Source: Owenia fusiformis
Taxonomy: Eukaryota; Annelida; Polychaeta; Sabellida; Oweniidae
DNA length: 64,000 nt
Reading direction: 5' to 3'
Assembly: GCA_903813345.2 (NCBI GenBank)
Contig: CAIIXF020000011.1
Location: 36,366,166 to 36,430,165, forward strand
Shown here: positions 32,701 to 43,687 of the stretch, in pieces
How the letters are laid out: the number at the start of each line of letters is the position of its first letter
How positions within the stretch are numbered: position 1 is the stretch's first letter
Notes under the pieces: generated by a model
What the model saw: the letters and a program-made list of their open reading frames with translations, nothing else
Told to the model about the DNA's origin: nothing
The model's database searches: none
Program-made: the position numbers and the translations under genes

Positions 32701-35700
32701 TTATTTTGGTGAAAATGAGATTAAGATTAATATACTGGTTCATTTGATATTGAATTCACATGTTATTGAAAATGGAAAATCCTTTAAAAGACTTTTGAAA
32801 TTAACTTATGGCAACCCATTGATTACCACCATGGGTATATGGAAATTAAGAGGAGTCAAGAGATACCATTAAACAGAATCAGATGTGATTTGTCCCTTCG
32901 CTCCCAGTTCCATGCTCACAACTTTACTACTGTTGATTCGCCTGTTTGTTTATGTGGCATAGAATCTGAAACGTTGAGACATTTTTTCTCCAAATGTAAT
33001 CTAACAAGGCCAACCATGAAAACTTTGTTCGGTGAAGTCCTACATAATTTCCCAGAAATCAACTTTAAAGACATGCCCAACTTGAAAAAAATACATATCC
33101 TGCTCAATGGTTGCGACAGGATGAGCAAAGCAATAAACATAGAATTGGTAAAACTATTGTCATCTCACCTAGAGACCATAAGTAATCAAAGATAGAATAC
33201 TATATGGCCTATTGAACAGCCCCTTTCAGTCACACACATACAAAAAAAAGGAAAATAATACTGATGGTATATGGGAATTTGCAGTGTTTGCCACTGCAGA
33301 CCAAAATATTAAAATGTGTCTTACTCATGCATTTAAGGTTTTGTCGTAAGATTGAAATGCGATTTCAACTTACCTTTTCTAGATTCATAGACTTCATTGC
33401 ACCCTCCATGGACTTAACCACACCTGCCATTGATCCTGTCACCTAAACAAAAACAAGCATTGTTCATTAATGTGTTCAGATTGGTGAACTGTAGAGGTGT
33501 TACTGTAGACCTTTTATGCAAAAGTTACACTTTGGGTTTGTTGACTCACTTGTTTCATAGTTACTGCAGTTTGAACCCTTTGTGCTACTGCATCGATTCT
33601 TGCACTCATCCGTCTAAAGTTCAATGCTTGGTTTTTCTGCCTTATAGCATTTTCAGCATGTATTTTAGCACCCTCCATGTTTCCTTTCTGTATGGCCTGA
33701 AATATTAAGAACCATGTGAACTTAGTGCATGCAGAGTATAGCATAGGGCTTTTTGATATATTGGTCAGTATTACATACCTAGAGAAGGATTTGTACTGAT
33801 GTCAATGGGAAAAATGGCAGACTATATCCACCGATATTGCCCGATTACCCGGATACAGCCCCTTACCTCTTTTCTATATTATATTCTTTAATAACCATGA
33901 CCATAAGTTCTACTCCCACATATATATGAGCGTCATTGATACAAAGTAGACATGGGAATAAAGGTATGTAATCCAGAGAGCCTATATTCTTGGGAGAACC
34001 CAGGCATATTTCATGTCATGGTGACATAACCTCTAAATATTGAAATATATATATAGACCAGCTGACATGTTGAGATCCTACATTAATTTAGAAGTGAATT
34101 TTATATTTGTATTTCACCAATACCTTGTGTGCATTTCACTCTCAATAACAGTCTTACCATGGATAACGACATTTGACATAGTGTATAAATTATAATTAGT
34201 TGCTTTTAGGGAGATTAGGTAACAGTAACAGACAGATATCTATAATACAGGGTGTCCAATAAATAAGGATGGAAAATACTGTAACGTTCTTAATATTGCA
34301 ACAATCAGGAGGTAAAACTAACCTTTTCACAAGTTTTTTTGCAAATTTCAAAATTTTCCCATCCAACTGATCAGACTTACAGTTACTGTAGTAACCAAAA
34401 CAACAAAAGTTGGGGCCGGTTTGTTTACGTCACAACTTTTCAATTTTTCAAAACATCTTTAATCTTTCTGGTAGATTCTCTTTCCATGTATATTAAGTGC
34501 CAAATGAAACAGTCCTGAAGTCCAATTGTTATGAAAATAGGCTATTCAACCAGCGAGATAAAATAAAGTCTCTGATTCAACATAATGTCCATCTTAAGCT
34601 ACACACTTCTCATGCCTGGTCAACCATTCTCTGAACAAATTTTCAAAGCCATTCTTGTTCATTTCCTGAAGTCTTGCTAAGACATTTGATCTGAGTTCAT
34701 CTGTCCTTGCAAATTTATTACTCCTCAAGTCACCCTTGAGTTCAGCATATAAACAAAACTTATTGGGTGCCAAGTCGGTGGAATAAAGAGGGGGTGATTA
34801 GTATAGTACCACTAGTGAGCCAAGCTGTGTGTGATGGGGCATTGTCTTTGTGAAGCAGAAACTTCTCTTCTGGGCGTGAGGTTCAATAAAATTTGTTATG
34901 AAAACAGTTGGAAAAGATATCTCAATGACATCATAAAATACAACAAAGAAGCATCACGCATCACAGAAGCCACCAAACAACCATATCACCTGACACCTCG
35001 GTAACATATGTATGCATCCAGTATCAATTGAATTTAATTTGTCTTTTTGCATTTCAAAATGCATCATTATCTTGGAAATTGTAAGATGACTGTAACTACA
35101 ATTAATTGCTCTGCTTATATGTAGCAGCCATAACTCTGGCTAATCAAATAGGAAAAGCTTGAACTTTGCAGAATAAAGGTAAAAAGGTTTGGGTTACAAC
35201 CTCTCTAAATTTCATCAAGATAGGTGCAACATTAAGAAAGATACAGTATTATAATGATCCTCGATAGCAAGTCGCTACTACAGTCTCGGCTGTAGTGGCT
35301 CGCCCCTTTAGCTGAATCGGTAGTGTCAGGCTTGAGAGTGGAAGATCCCCACACGGGGCACTGAATTGACCCTTGATAGGAATTCACTACTACGTGTACA
35401 GTCTCACCTGTAGTGGCTTTGCCCCTTTAGCTGAATCGGTAGTGTCAGGCTTGAGAGTGGAAGATCCCCACACGGGGCACTGAATAGGAATTCACTACTA
35501 CAGTCTCACCTGTAGTGGCTAGCCCCTTTAGCTGAATTGGTAGTGTCAGGCTTGAGAGTGGAAGGTTCCCACACGGGGCACTGAATTGACCCTTGATAGG
35601 AATTCACTACTACAGTCTCACCTGTAGTGGCTAGCCCCTTTAGCTGAATCGGTAGTGTCAGGCTTGAGATTGGAAGATCCCCACACAGGGCACTGAATTG

Positions 35701-36076
35701 GCCCTTGATAGGAATTCACTACTACAGTCTCACCTGTAGTGGCTTTGCCCCTTTAGCTGAATCTGTAGAGTGTCAGGCTTGAGGTCTTGGGTTGAATCCC
35801 CACATGGGTCATTGAATTTAGCCCACTCCCTTTCAATTCTACTATCTGGCTGGTTACACTACAGCTCCCCAGATGGATGTACCCTCAGGTCGTTACAGTA
35901 TCTTTCACATTATTTATTGGACACCATGTATGTAATAAATGATAAAATGTTAAAACTACTCAAATTGAATACTAGTACCTTCTTTAGTTTAGTTTTTTCT
36001 GTTTTTTCCTCCTTCTCACATTTTTTAGAATTTCGTTCTAAATTTTTTGCTGCAAACTTCAAATTGAAGAGGTGCT
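29657..36076 (-). CDS. CHMP1: CHMP1 (ESCRT-III subunit), all but the first codons
   Basis: Charged multivesicular body protein 1: a small helical protein that co-polymerises in ESCRT-III on endosomes and at the midbody and recruits the ATPase VPS4. Exons in gene order: 36076-35979, 33696-33550, 33442-33374, 30708-30557, 29774-29657. Phases agree and the assembled ~193 residues match the family's ~196-199. Diagnostic stretches: HLFNLKFAAKNLERNSKKCE, AIQKGNMEGAKIHAENAIRQ, MAGVVKSMEGAMKSMNLEK, and the C-terminal MIM motif DELSQRLAKLR that binds VPS4 MIT domains. The start codon exon (about five residues) was not found with confidence; a weak candidate is at 36455-36469. A mariner relic, a tRNA-like array and a LINE fragment sit in its introns, and one exon edge is duplicated. 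Confidence 0.95.
30388..30556 (-). repeat. CHMP1: tandem copies of the CHMP1 exon edge and donor
   Basis: Downstream of the exon 30708-30557, the segment GAATCTAC...GAACACGG|gtaagt is repeated with a 92-bp period. Copy 2 is nearly perfect with an intact donor at 30465/30464. Copy 3 (about 30388-30455) is truncated and more diverged (PQGEVDSLIQEVD instead of PQGEVDSLMHEVADEHG), with no donor. Readthrough of the true donor gives CAC GGG TAA, an immediate stop. Confidence 0.9.
30557..30708 (-). CDS. CHMP1: CHMP1 exon (VSQLMDRFEQQFENLD...)
   Basis: 152 nt, 50 codons plus GG (cttgtag ... CAC GG|gtaagt). VSQLMDRFEQQFENLDVQSQ, then VMESTMSNTSTLTAPQGEVD, SLMHEVADEHG: the conserved alpha-4/5 region. 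Confidence 0.95.
30709..32384 (-). other. CHMP1 intron, no clear element
   Basis: AT-rich with poly-G/poly-C runs at about 31210-31220 and 31705-31715. The segment 31250-31640 looks less AT-rich (CCAATCAGATTGCGGC at about 31396), but I recognise no gene. Nothing else was seen. Confidence 0.4.
32385..32520 (-). mobile_element. degraded reverse copy of the 3797-5009 element
   Basis: 'aacaaggcacagg', 'atggccgcc' and 'aaagttaatcagctctag' are the reverse complement of the right edge and repeat unit of the element nested in the mariner at 2768-5050. One diverged unit only. Confidence 0.6.
32624..33255 (+). pseudogene. LINE 3' fragment (non-LTR retrotransposon C terminus)
   Basis: After a frame break near 32860 the plus strand reads RSQFHAHNFTTVDSPVCLCG, ESETLRHFFSKCN. 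The C-x-C-G...T-x-x-HFF-x-x-C cluster also closes the LINE relics at 49528-49713 and 53302-53634, so all three belong to related lineages. An A-rich tail is at 33239-33255. 5'-truncated and dead. Confidence 0.7.
33374..33442 (-). CDS. CHMP1: CHMP1 exon (VTGSMAGVVKSMEGAM...)
   Basis: 69 nt, 23 codons, phase 0 (ttgtttag ... GAA AAG|gtaagt): VTGSMAGVVKSMEGAMKSM then NLEK, a classic CHMP1 stretch. Confidence 0.96.
33550..33696 (-). CDS. CHMP1: CHMP1 exon (AIQKGNMEGAKIHAEN...)
   Basis: 147 nt, 49 codons, phase 0 (tatttcag ... AAA CAA|gtgagt). AIQKGNMEGAKIHAENAIRQ, KNQALNFRRMSARIDAVAQR, VQTAVTMKQ: the ESCRT-III core helices, near-identical to known CHMP1 proteins. Confidence 0.97.
34580..34890 (-). 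pseudogene. mariner transposase relic
   Basis: Minus strand reads LHKDNAPSHTAWLTS (the second catalytic-Asp block DNAPSH), then after a frameshift PPLYSTDLAPNKFCLYAELK (the PPYSPDLAP block), LQEMNKNGFENLFREWLTRH, then a stop. N-terminal half missing. Typical mariner C-terminal layout, inactive. Confidence 0.88.
35280..35810 (+). repeat. five tandem tRNA-like units (SINE-type head)
   Basis: Units start GCCCCTTTAGCTGAATCGGT at about 35303, 35424, 35523, 35634 and 35748 (period ~100-120). TAGCTGAATCGG fits a pol III A box. The last unit also has GGTTGAATCC, close to a B box. The 3' CGGGGCA can pair with the 5' GCCCC like an acceptor stem. The first four units lack most of the anticodon/T region (~59 nt long), so these are not working tRNA genes. 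Confidence 0.7.
35979..36076 (-). CDS. CHMP1: CHMP1 exon (HLFNLKFAAKNLERN...)
   Basis: 98 nt if the acceptor is cctttgacag|AG; the alternative gacagag|CAC gives 96 nt in phase 0. Encodes (E)HLFNLKFAAKNLERN, SKKCEKEEKTEKTKLKK: the basic first helix that binds membrane. Ends AAG AAG|gtacta. Confidence 0.95.
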
Positions 36077-36454
36077 CTGTCAAAGGGTTAAGGTTAACTA
36101 GATAACAGCAACGCTAAGGTGCAGCAAATGCCATTGAATATCTATTGAGTGTCAGACAACACTGCTAGAAATCATGTCTCAAATGGTAAACATATATGTA
36201 ATGTCAAAAAGGTAATGTGTCATTCTCACGTGCAGTATCTAGTCATTATTAGTGGTAGAACTAACTCAATTTTGCACAAAGAGTGCACTAATGTACCTAG
36301 AAAAGAGTGTATAGAATAGAATGTATAAAAAACGAGAAAATTCAGTGACAGCAGGTCACTTAATTTTCTCACTGAATTTGTAACACAGAAGTTGGAAGTA
36401 ATAAATAAATATCAGGTTTAGTTAGGAAAAATCCATGTAGAATTTCATTTCTAC

Positions 36455-36469
36455 ATGGATACTGCTCAT
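36455..36469 (-). CDS. weak candidate for the CHMP1 start exon (M-S-S-I-H)
   Basis: ATG AGC AGT ATC CAT followed by gtagaa. Spliced to the in-phase gacagag|CAC acceptor it would give MSSIH-HLFNLKF; known family members start MS-x-ME-x-HLF. It lies ~160 bases downstream of the inverted CCCAGAATGC pair. Against it: the donor is poor and the bases belong to a perfect 12-bp-stem hairpin (36431-36460). Confidence 0.2.
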
Positions 36470-36628
36470 GCGTCCGGCAATGTGATGGGTCAGAAGGTGG
36501 AGTGCTGATAAATATTGTGGAATTTGTGTCCATAATGACAAATAGGAACTTAAAAATTTGAGGTGGATATTCACATGTTAATGTCAACTCTTTAAATGTT
36601 GAGGTGATTTTGGAGCCCGATTACGCCG

Positions 36629-36744
36629 CAATGTGGATTGGCTCCCAGAATGCAACATGACACATGTCAGCTTTCAAAATTTTGAAATCTGTCACGAGTA
36701 AATAAGGTTACCTGATGTTGCATTCTGGGAGTCAATCCTCATTG
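36629..36744. promoter_or_regulatory. inverted pair of ATTGG + TCCCAGAATGCAACA blocks
   Basis: 32-base arms at 36629-36660 and 36713-36744 are inverted copies with few differences. Each holds an ATTG(G/A) box and TCCCAGAATGC, the core of the ZNF143/Staf site known at many animal promoters. The position, 5' of CHMP1 on its strand, would suit a promoter. It could equally be the ends of a small MITE. Confidence 0.4.
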
Positions 36745-37302
36745 AATCACAAACATGGCGATTCATGAAAACATTCGTTCGATTTCAAGTGGTAAAGATT
36801 TATCCATCATTTGCAGGTATGAAGCTTTGGATTCATTTATTGTGCTGTGAATGGGAATTATTTTTCTACCGCTTAGGAGAGTTTGAGACACGAAACTTAG
36901 AATTTAGCTCATTGTGACAAGTTTTGAGGGTTGAGATTTATTTTTGTCTCCCACAGCACTGCATTCATGACTGTAGATCTACCTGGAAAAAAGGAATTCA
37001 ATGTTTACTCACGTTTAGTCCTCCAAATCTCGCAAAAATTGTATATATTTTTTATAGAAAAGGATACTATCCATAGACATCTTTGATTCCTTTGATTTTG
37101 GAGCTTTGGGCTGTGGTAAAGTATGTTATAGTGGCAAAATTCGGTGATTCAGGAAGGAATGATTTTTTACTATGTGAAAAACGTCACCAATACATGTTTA
37201 GTTTATGACGTCAGTAATTCATGTGTATACAAAACAAAATATAAACAACCCCGCCCCCTTGAACTTGCACAGGGACCAGTCCAGTGGCCAGTACAGGCTG
37301 TC

Positions 37303-38350
37303 CCGGTGTAACAGTAATTATGGTCCCCAGGGGATTATGGTCCCCTTTCTTAAAGGCCCTTACTGGCCCTGATTGTGGATACGATAATAAGGGAAAGAGT
37401 TGCATTTAGGCATGGGCTTCTAGTTGAAAGCCCATGATTTAGGTAACCATACAAATCTAGTCTATATCCAAAAGACTGAATTTCCTGAGAATTCAGTCTA
37501 TTGATCATTATGTCCCTCCTGTGGGAAAAAACAGGAAATTTCAGGCACACAATTATCAATTTTAGGAAACTTCCCTTCCCCAAAATAAGCATTATAACAA
37601 TTCAATTAAGTAGTAAGGTACAAATAAATGCTATGAAAAGTAACACAGCATATTGTCAAATGGAAATAAAGCTAGGGGAAGTAACAAATATGCAAATTAA
37701 TTTACCCAGTCGGCCATTTTGAATGGCACTTCCTATGTAAACAAATATTTTTCAATCCCAAATTTTAACATATGTGGGCTATAGTCTGAATATTTTCATT
37801 CCAAATTTCAAAAAAATTTCAGACTAGAGGATATAGTCTAATGCAAATCAATGGAAAGTAGGACCATAATTTGATAGGACCTCCTTCCCTTTTACACCGG
37901 TTTAAAAGGGCAGGTGGTCATATCATCAAATTTTGGTTCTAGAGTCCATTTCACTATTTTATTGCGTCAGTAGAACCCCAAAAATAAGAAATCGGGAGAC
38001 CATTGTGCAATAATATTACTCTAGCCAATACTTCCTTAGACATGTTAGAAGAAGGTAACAATAATATATTGAAAAGTATATTCATATTGTACATGAATGA
38101 CATTTATGACATATATTATTGCATAATGATATTTTCCAAATATATTATTGCATAATGATATATTTGGATTTCTTATTTTTTGGGTTTTACTGACGCAATT
38201 AAACAGTGAAATGGACTCTACTCTCTATTGATTTACATGGTGACCTAATTGCAATTATTTTCCTTATTATTTATACACAGTCAGGGCCAGTAAGGGCCGT
38301 AAGGAAAGGGGACCATAATCCCCAGGGGACCATAATTTCTTTTACACCAG
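37303..38350. mobile_element. ~1.05-kb inverted-repeat element
   Basis: Left arm CCGGTGTAACAGTAATTATG (37303 on) matches the inverted right arm ending at 38350, with pairing for ~100 bases including 'attatggtcccctttc' and 'ggcccttactggccct'. Similar phrases inside (37850-37930) suggest an internally repetitive non-autonomous element. No enzyme seen. Confidence 0.75.
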
Positions 38351-39188
38351 GAGGCTGTCCCAGATTTCGTGTACTCTCTGTAAAATAGTGCACACTGACT
38401 GAAGCAAAGTCAATCTCTTAAAGAAGGATGTTGTGATAGGAATTTAGGAAAGACTCAATGAAGACTCCCCTTGACTTTTTTACATGATGATAAGTCCATG
38501 GGCATTCAATAGATTATTGAAAGCCCATGATAAGTCATACCACATATTCACTTACATGTATGGGCATCTAAAATTTTACCAACGAAGCAGTCCCAAATCT
38601 GTCGCTTTATGTACTAATTTTGCGGTTTTACTGACTGGTCAAATTATTTTGACAATTGGTTGTTCTTTTGATTATTTCAAAATATTGGCAATAATATACC
38701 CATTAGCTGATCTCAAGATAATATATCCAACATATGTAGGATATTATGTAGGCAATGTTGATGTTGTGTTTGTTAGAGTAAGCTAGGACACCAGTTTGGG
38801 CAACGGAAAACAGCCTTTATTTTCCATCTTTATTGCATATTACCATAAAAAAAACCTGACTTAACTAAGGGTCTTTCTACCTGAACCTAGGTTTATGATG
38901 TAAAAACGAGTCATTTGTTATGATTTTCTGGATGACATTATTCCATTTATGTACATGACAATTAGAGCCCATTCTGATGAATTATGTGATGTCACAAGCC
39001 CTGACACAGCCAGATAGCCTAGTCAGTTTCTCCATTTTTTCCTAAAAGTTGAGGCTATACCTTGCCTAGCCTTTCCCAAGTCGGTATTTTGGTACTTATC
39101 TGATCTTGAGAAATACTAAATATTCTAGACTGACATAGAGCAAAAGCATTTGAGAATTGGCTGGACTTTGAGCAGATCATATTGTCAA

Positions 39189-39775
39189 GTTGCCCAATAT
39201 ATACATTTATCGCAGGATTTGTAAAATGAAGCCCTCTGATTGGTCAGCTCTTGTGCTGTACCAATCTGTATTGCTACTTAGATTGTCCCCATTGATCATC
39301 TCTGTCAGCAATGCAGAAAATATTAGAATGGAGGGGACAATCTCAGTAACAATAAAGAATACAGCATATTTTCTAGGGATTATCCCCTATGCATTGGCTC
39401 ATCACAGGATAAAAATGTTATAGAATGATTTGAAGTGCAATGCTCTCAATATTCTGTTTTGGAACTCAACTTTGTCTTGTGCCAATACAGAATTTTCGAC
39501 ATATCATTCAATAACTTATAGTATCGTATGATCTGTAAAATGAAACCCTCGGATTGGTCAGTTCTTGTGCTGTACCAATCTGTATTGCTACTGAGATTGT
39601 CCTCGTTGATCATCTCCGTCGCAATACAGAAAATATTGGTACGGAGGGGACAATCTCAGTAGCAATACAGAGGAGCACACGATAAAAACACTTAGTCTCG
39701 TTCCAATACAAAATTTCTCGAACAGAATATATCCTGTATTGCACTTCAAATCATTAAATAACTTCTAGTATTGTA
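39189..39775 (+). repeat. two tandem copies of a ~300-bp dispersed element
   Basis: 39215-39430 and 39530-39775 share 'tctgattggtcag', 'tgtgctgtaccaatctgtat', 'gattgtcc' and 'ggaggggacaatctcagta'. An inverted copy lies at 56998-57300. Ends contain 'tgatttgaagtgcaat'. MITE-like; no enzyme. Confidence 0.75.
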
Positions 39776-41040
39776 GCCACATGCAAGTGCTGAACAAGTG
39801 TGATCCATGGACAAAATTCAAAAGCATGTAAGTAAGTAAGTAACTCTTTAGAGTGTGTAATGTATGAACTTTATTTTCTTCATAATATTTACAAGTTACA
39901 TTTTGTTTTTTGTTTGTTATTTTTTACACTACTCACTACTATAAATATTTACACCTATTTTTATTTTTAACTTGAAAATGACAACAGAACAATTTGTAGA
40001 TAGTAGGCCTAACCCGTACCAGATAAGCATAAAGTACATGGATGAACAGTAGCATAATGCTCATATATCATGAAATCAAATGAATATGTTATGAAAAGTG
40101 AAACCAATACATGGAAACGTAACATTTAAGTGAGGTCCATATGTGGTCTAAGAGAATGAATCTGTAATATTGATTGAAACAATATATATATAGTGATTGT
40201 GAAATGTTAAATCTAGCACCAATGTTGAAAGGGAGATGCAAAACTAAAATGTAGCTATGGAAGCTAAATCTCTTATGCGAATTCTTTGTGTCATATTACA
40301 TTCTCAGACTAAAATTCAACCAACCTAGGCTATTTAAGGGTTTATAAACTTGTACATGTCATTCAAAATTAAAACCATAAACTCTGTGATATTTATAACT
40401 ATAAGGCACACAATTTTACAGGGTGTCAATTAAGACCTTTGGAAAGAGATTTTATCGGAAAGAGACTTTATGGACAGCCTGCATAATCGGAAAGAGACTT
40501 TATGGACACCCTGCATAATCCAATAATAAAAAAACTAAAACTAACTGGCAGATAACATTAGGAAAATTACTAATGGACAACAAGTGTAAACATTTGCATC
40601 TCATTCAAAATAATAATAACAATTATTGCAAAATATGAATTTCTTTCAGTTTCACCGAAATCTGTACTCAGAAATACCAAACTACAGAAACCAATTTGAA
40701 AACATACACATTTTTAGGTTATTTTGAATACAATTAACCCTATTAATAGTTACACATAAAATATTGCTGGTCTACTAGTATTAAAACTATTAATTCTAAT
40801 CAGATCGGTCATATTCAATGAGCATCATCATTAAAATATTAAGTCAAAATATTAGAATATGCAAGCTTCTAATAGTTTTAGTACTAGCTGATCAACAATC
40901 AGTATCATAATACAGTCTGCATACATTATGAAAATGGTATACATTATTTACTTAGTGTTTCGTCATATACTAAGACTCCCACCCTTTCAGGTACATGTAA
41001 ATGCATATCTGGGATGTCATCACCCCATTTGAACAATGTG
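39776..41040. other. non-coding spacer
   Basis: AT-rich. A short direct repeat 'ggaaagagactttatggaca' is present at 40455-40510. No gene was recognised; the last akirin codons should lie somewhere between about 36.1 and 43.6 kb, but I could not place them. Confidence 0.4.
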
Positions 41041-41601
41041 GAGGAGCAGGTTGTTTTTACAAGAATCTCAAAATCACACCGGAATAGCCTAACAACGGTC
41101 AGATACCGTTGTCACAAATGGCGGACATAACCGTCACTTCAACTGTTTAATCACTTGGTGCTCATTTCATGGGATTTTATCGTCGCTAATACTGTGCATG
41201 TATGTATTAAGCTCTTGTAATAATGTATCATATGAAATCCCATTTTCGATCAAATTGGGTCGTGAATCGTCACAATATAGTGTCTTCGATATCGTTAATG
41301 ACAACGGAATCTGAATTTGAGTAATTTAGAAAGACAACGGCATATGGTAATTGCAGTGTCCGTTGTGCCGTATCTCATTTTGATCGGTTAAATTAAAGAC
41401 ATTATTTCAATGGTAGAACATTATAGACTGTACAATGAGTATTAAGACACTTTGATTGATTGTTGTTCCAAAGGAATTTTGTTTAGGTGCTCTATTAAAC
41501 ATACAATTAAATTAAAGTGACGGTTATGTCCGCCATTCGTGACAACGGTATCTGACTTTACTGTTGTCAGGCTATTCCAGGGTGAAAATGACTTGCTCCT
41601 C
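41041..41601. mobile_element. ~560-bp MITE with ~100-bp inverted ends
   Basis: Left arm (41041-41150) and right arm (41511-41601) are inverted copies containing 'gaatagcctaacaacggtc', 'gataccgttgtcac' and 'atggcggacataaccgtcac'. No coding capacity. Confidence 0.85.
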
Positions 41602-41609
41602 CTCATGGA

Positions 41610-41905
41610 CCAATTTAGGCCTGACATCCCATGTATAAATGTGATTGTATGTGGGGCCTAGAGATGTTCATATAGGCCTGACATCCCATGTATAAATGTG
41701 ATTTTATGTGGGGCCTAGAGATCTTCATATAGGCCTGACATCCCATGTATAAATGTGATTTTATGTGGGGCCAAGAGATCTTCATATAGGCCTGACATCC
41801 CATGTATAAATGTGATTTTATGTGGGGCCAAGAGATCTTCATATAGGCCTGACATCCCATGTATAAATGTGATTTTATGTGGGGCCAAGAGATCTTAATA
41901 TATGA
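41610..41905 (+). repeat. 57-bp tandem repeat, about five copies
   Basis: Unit 'aggcctgacatcccatgtat' + 'aaatgtgattttatgtgggg' + 'ccaagagatcttcatat'. Being 57 bases it stays in frame and makes a spurious minus-strand repeat peptide. It abuts the MITE to its left. Confidence 0.9.
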
Positions 41906-42968
41906 CTCAACATTTCAAATGAATATTTTAATTTGAAATTACTCCAAGTCTCATATTCTAAGGTGACTTGACCCTGTATTCCAGGTTAATCATATAATTA
42001 ATATTAAGACAGGTGAACCACTCCTATAAAACTCCACCACTACCATCCAATCTAATAGATCCTGATACCATACTCCTGGTAACTTTTGATGCACCCAACT
42101 ATTGCATTTTGGGTCAGTTTGTAGGAATTCAATCTGATATGGATATAATAAGCCAAAATATGTCTTTCTTCAGTCTTCTTTCTTGTTTCAAGAATTTTTG
42201 AAGCTGAACAAATAAGTTAAACATGCAAATATTACCAGGAATAGATATATTACCATGATACAATCATTGAGGGATTTTCCACTTATTCAAACAACTCAGC
42301 GTTGATGGTGTCCTAAAAGTAGAAGTGGGTATACCCAATATCTATGTGGATTGCTTGTAGCCTATCCCAAGCTATAGATTAAAGTATAGGCCACACATAT
42401 ACATCCTATATATATATATATATATATACATACATATATGTTCATGTATTCATTGATAAGAAAAATACTGCAATTTTCCAATAATTTCAGTTTGCGTACA
42501 TCATGCATGGGTATGTAGCCTATCTCCTAAATTCTTTCCTGTAGGGTTTCTTATGTTCCTCTCTTAAGAACAAAGTTTCCTGTCTGATACATATTTTCAC
42601 TTATCATTCCCACATTGTTGCGTGTTCATATACATGCTTATATATCCATGCATGTAGCCTAGTAATGCAATTTATTGGTTATTTTAATAAACAAGTAGTT
42701 TCAAGTAGTTCTATATTATGTGTTTCCTACTATATGTAGTTCCCAGTCTTTAGTTCTGTGTGTTTATGATACATCTGGAATCAGAAATGAAAACAGTGTT
42801 AACAGTTACAAGTGAACCAGTGCAATCCAGAACATATATGGGATTTGAAAATGCAGTAGCAGTAATCGCCCTAGAATTACACTTAATGGCTGTTATATCA
42901 AGTTTAGACCATGAATTGAACAATGACTGTGAAAAAGTCACTCCACCTTTAGTCAATTACTCAGATGC
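41906..42968. other. non-coding spacer
   Basis: No gene recognised. An (AT)n run lies near 42411-42440. Opposed 68-72 codon frames at 42750-42978 have no known domain. Confidence 0.4.
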
Positions 42969-43340
42969 AAGTAGCTAGTTACCAGTTTCGCCGCCAGGTG
43001 GCTGATTTGGGGGAAATAACATGGCAGGGTATTACAAAGTTCCCTTTAACTTGAATATTCATCAGTTTTAGTGGTTTACTAAATCATATTACCCTTGTGT
43101 ATCTTATAGTTATACATCTTAAAATATGTCCAGTAAAGGAAATTATTATCTTCCTAACACAAGATATTTCAATTATTGTGATCTTACAACATGGGGTCTA
43201 TGGGGAATCTTCCCGACCTAGAAGTGACATTTTCAAAGAAAATTAAATTTTGAAAGTTGATATACTTCTCAAAACCACATTTCTAGATGTAATTTTACAT
43301 GTAGATTCCAAATATGACATCAGTTTGACTGAATTTTGAA
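42969..43340 (+). repeat. dispersed ~365-bp repeat, copy 2
   Basis: Same family and orientation as 22626-22990: GTAGCTAGTTACCAGT start, 'agttccctttaacttgaata', 'ggtctatggggaatctt', 'tttgactgaa'. It has a ~35-base insertion after the start. Confidence 0.8.
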
Positions 43341-43618
43341 TTTCTAATGATGAAAATCAAGATTATTTCTTCTCGCATCTAGTCTATTGTCTTTTGCATG
43401 AATGAAACTGAAAATGATTTCTATTTGACCACTTTAATAGTTATCTGATGCAACTCAATAGCCATAACATGAGAATATTGTACTTCAATTTGTTTCATAT
43501 CATATATATATGAAGGGTTTATATATTCATGTTACAGCAGTCATTTTGCTGTATATAACAATTTTTTCAAAGCAAATTGATTAGAAGAGGGTATAGAATA
43601 TAAATATATACGTACAAC

Positions 43619-43687
43619 TGGCAGCTGTTTCATTGAACCTCTTCTGTATCTGGTCATGGTTGAACTTCAAGAATGCCTCATACTGTT
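43619..43687 (-). CDS. AKIRIN: akirin exon ([15 protein letters not shown]...)
   Basis: Acceptor gttttacag|AA; encodes [23 protein letters not shown]. The 3' edge is uncertain: CCA|gttgta (43619) would leave phase for S-Y-V-S in a last exon; TAC|gtatat a few bases on is the alternative. Unspliced reading would add about ten residues to a stop near 43584. Its 5' part is repeated upstream in the intron. Confidence 0.9.

Larger units (their letters stand above)
34248..35928. mobile_element. second Tc1/mariner element, in a CHMP1 intron
   Basis: Left end CAGGGTGTCCAATAAATA, right end TATTTATTGGACACCATG, each next to TA. Contains a dead transposase (minus strand) and, to its right, five tandem tRNA-like units. 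It sits only ~50 bases from the donor of the CHMP1 exon at 35979. Confidence 0.85.

Noticed and set aside
35303-35810. Functional tRNA genes
   Set aside because: Units are ~59 nt with no proper anticodon arm or intact B box; only the head is tRNA-like.
41615-41860. MGCQAYMKISWPHIKSHLY repeat peptide
   Set aside because: 57-bp tandem repeat in frame; nothing else supports a gene.
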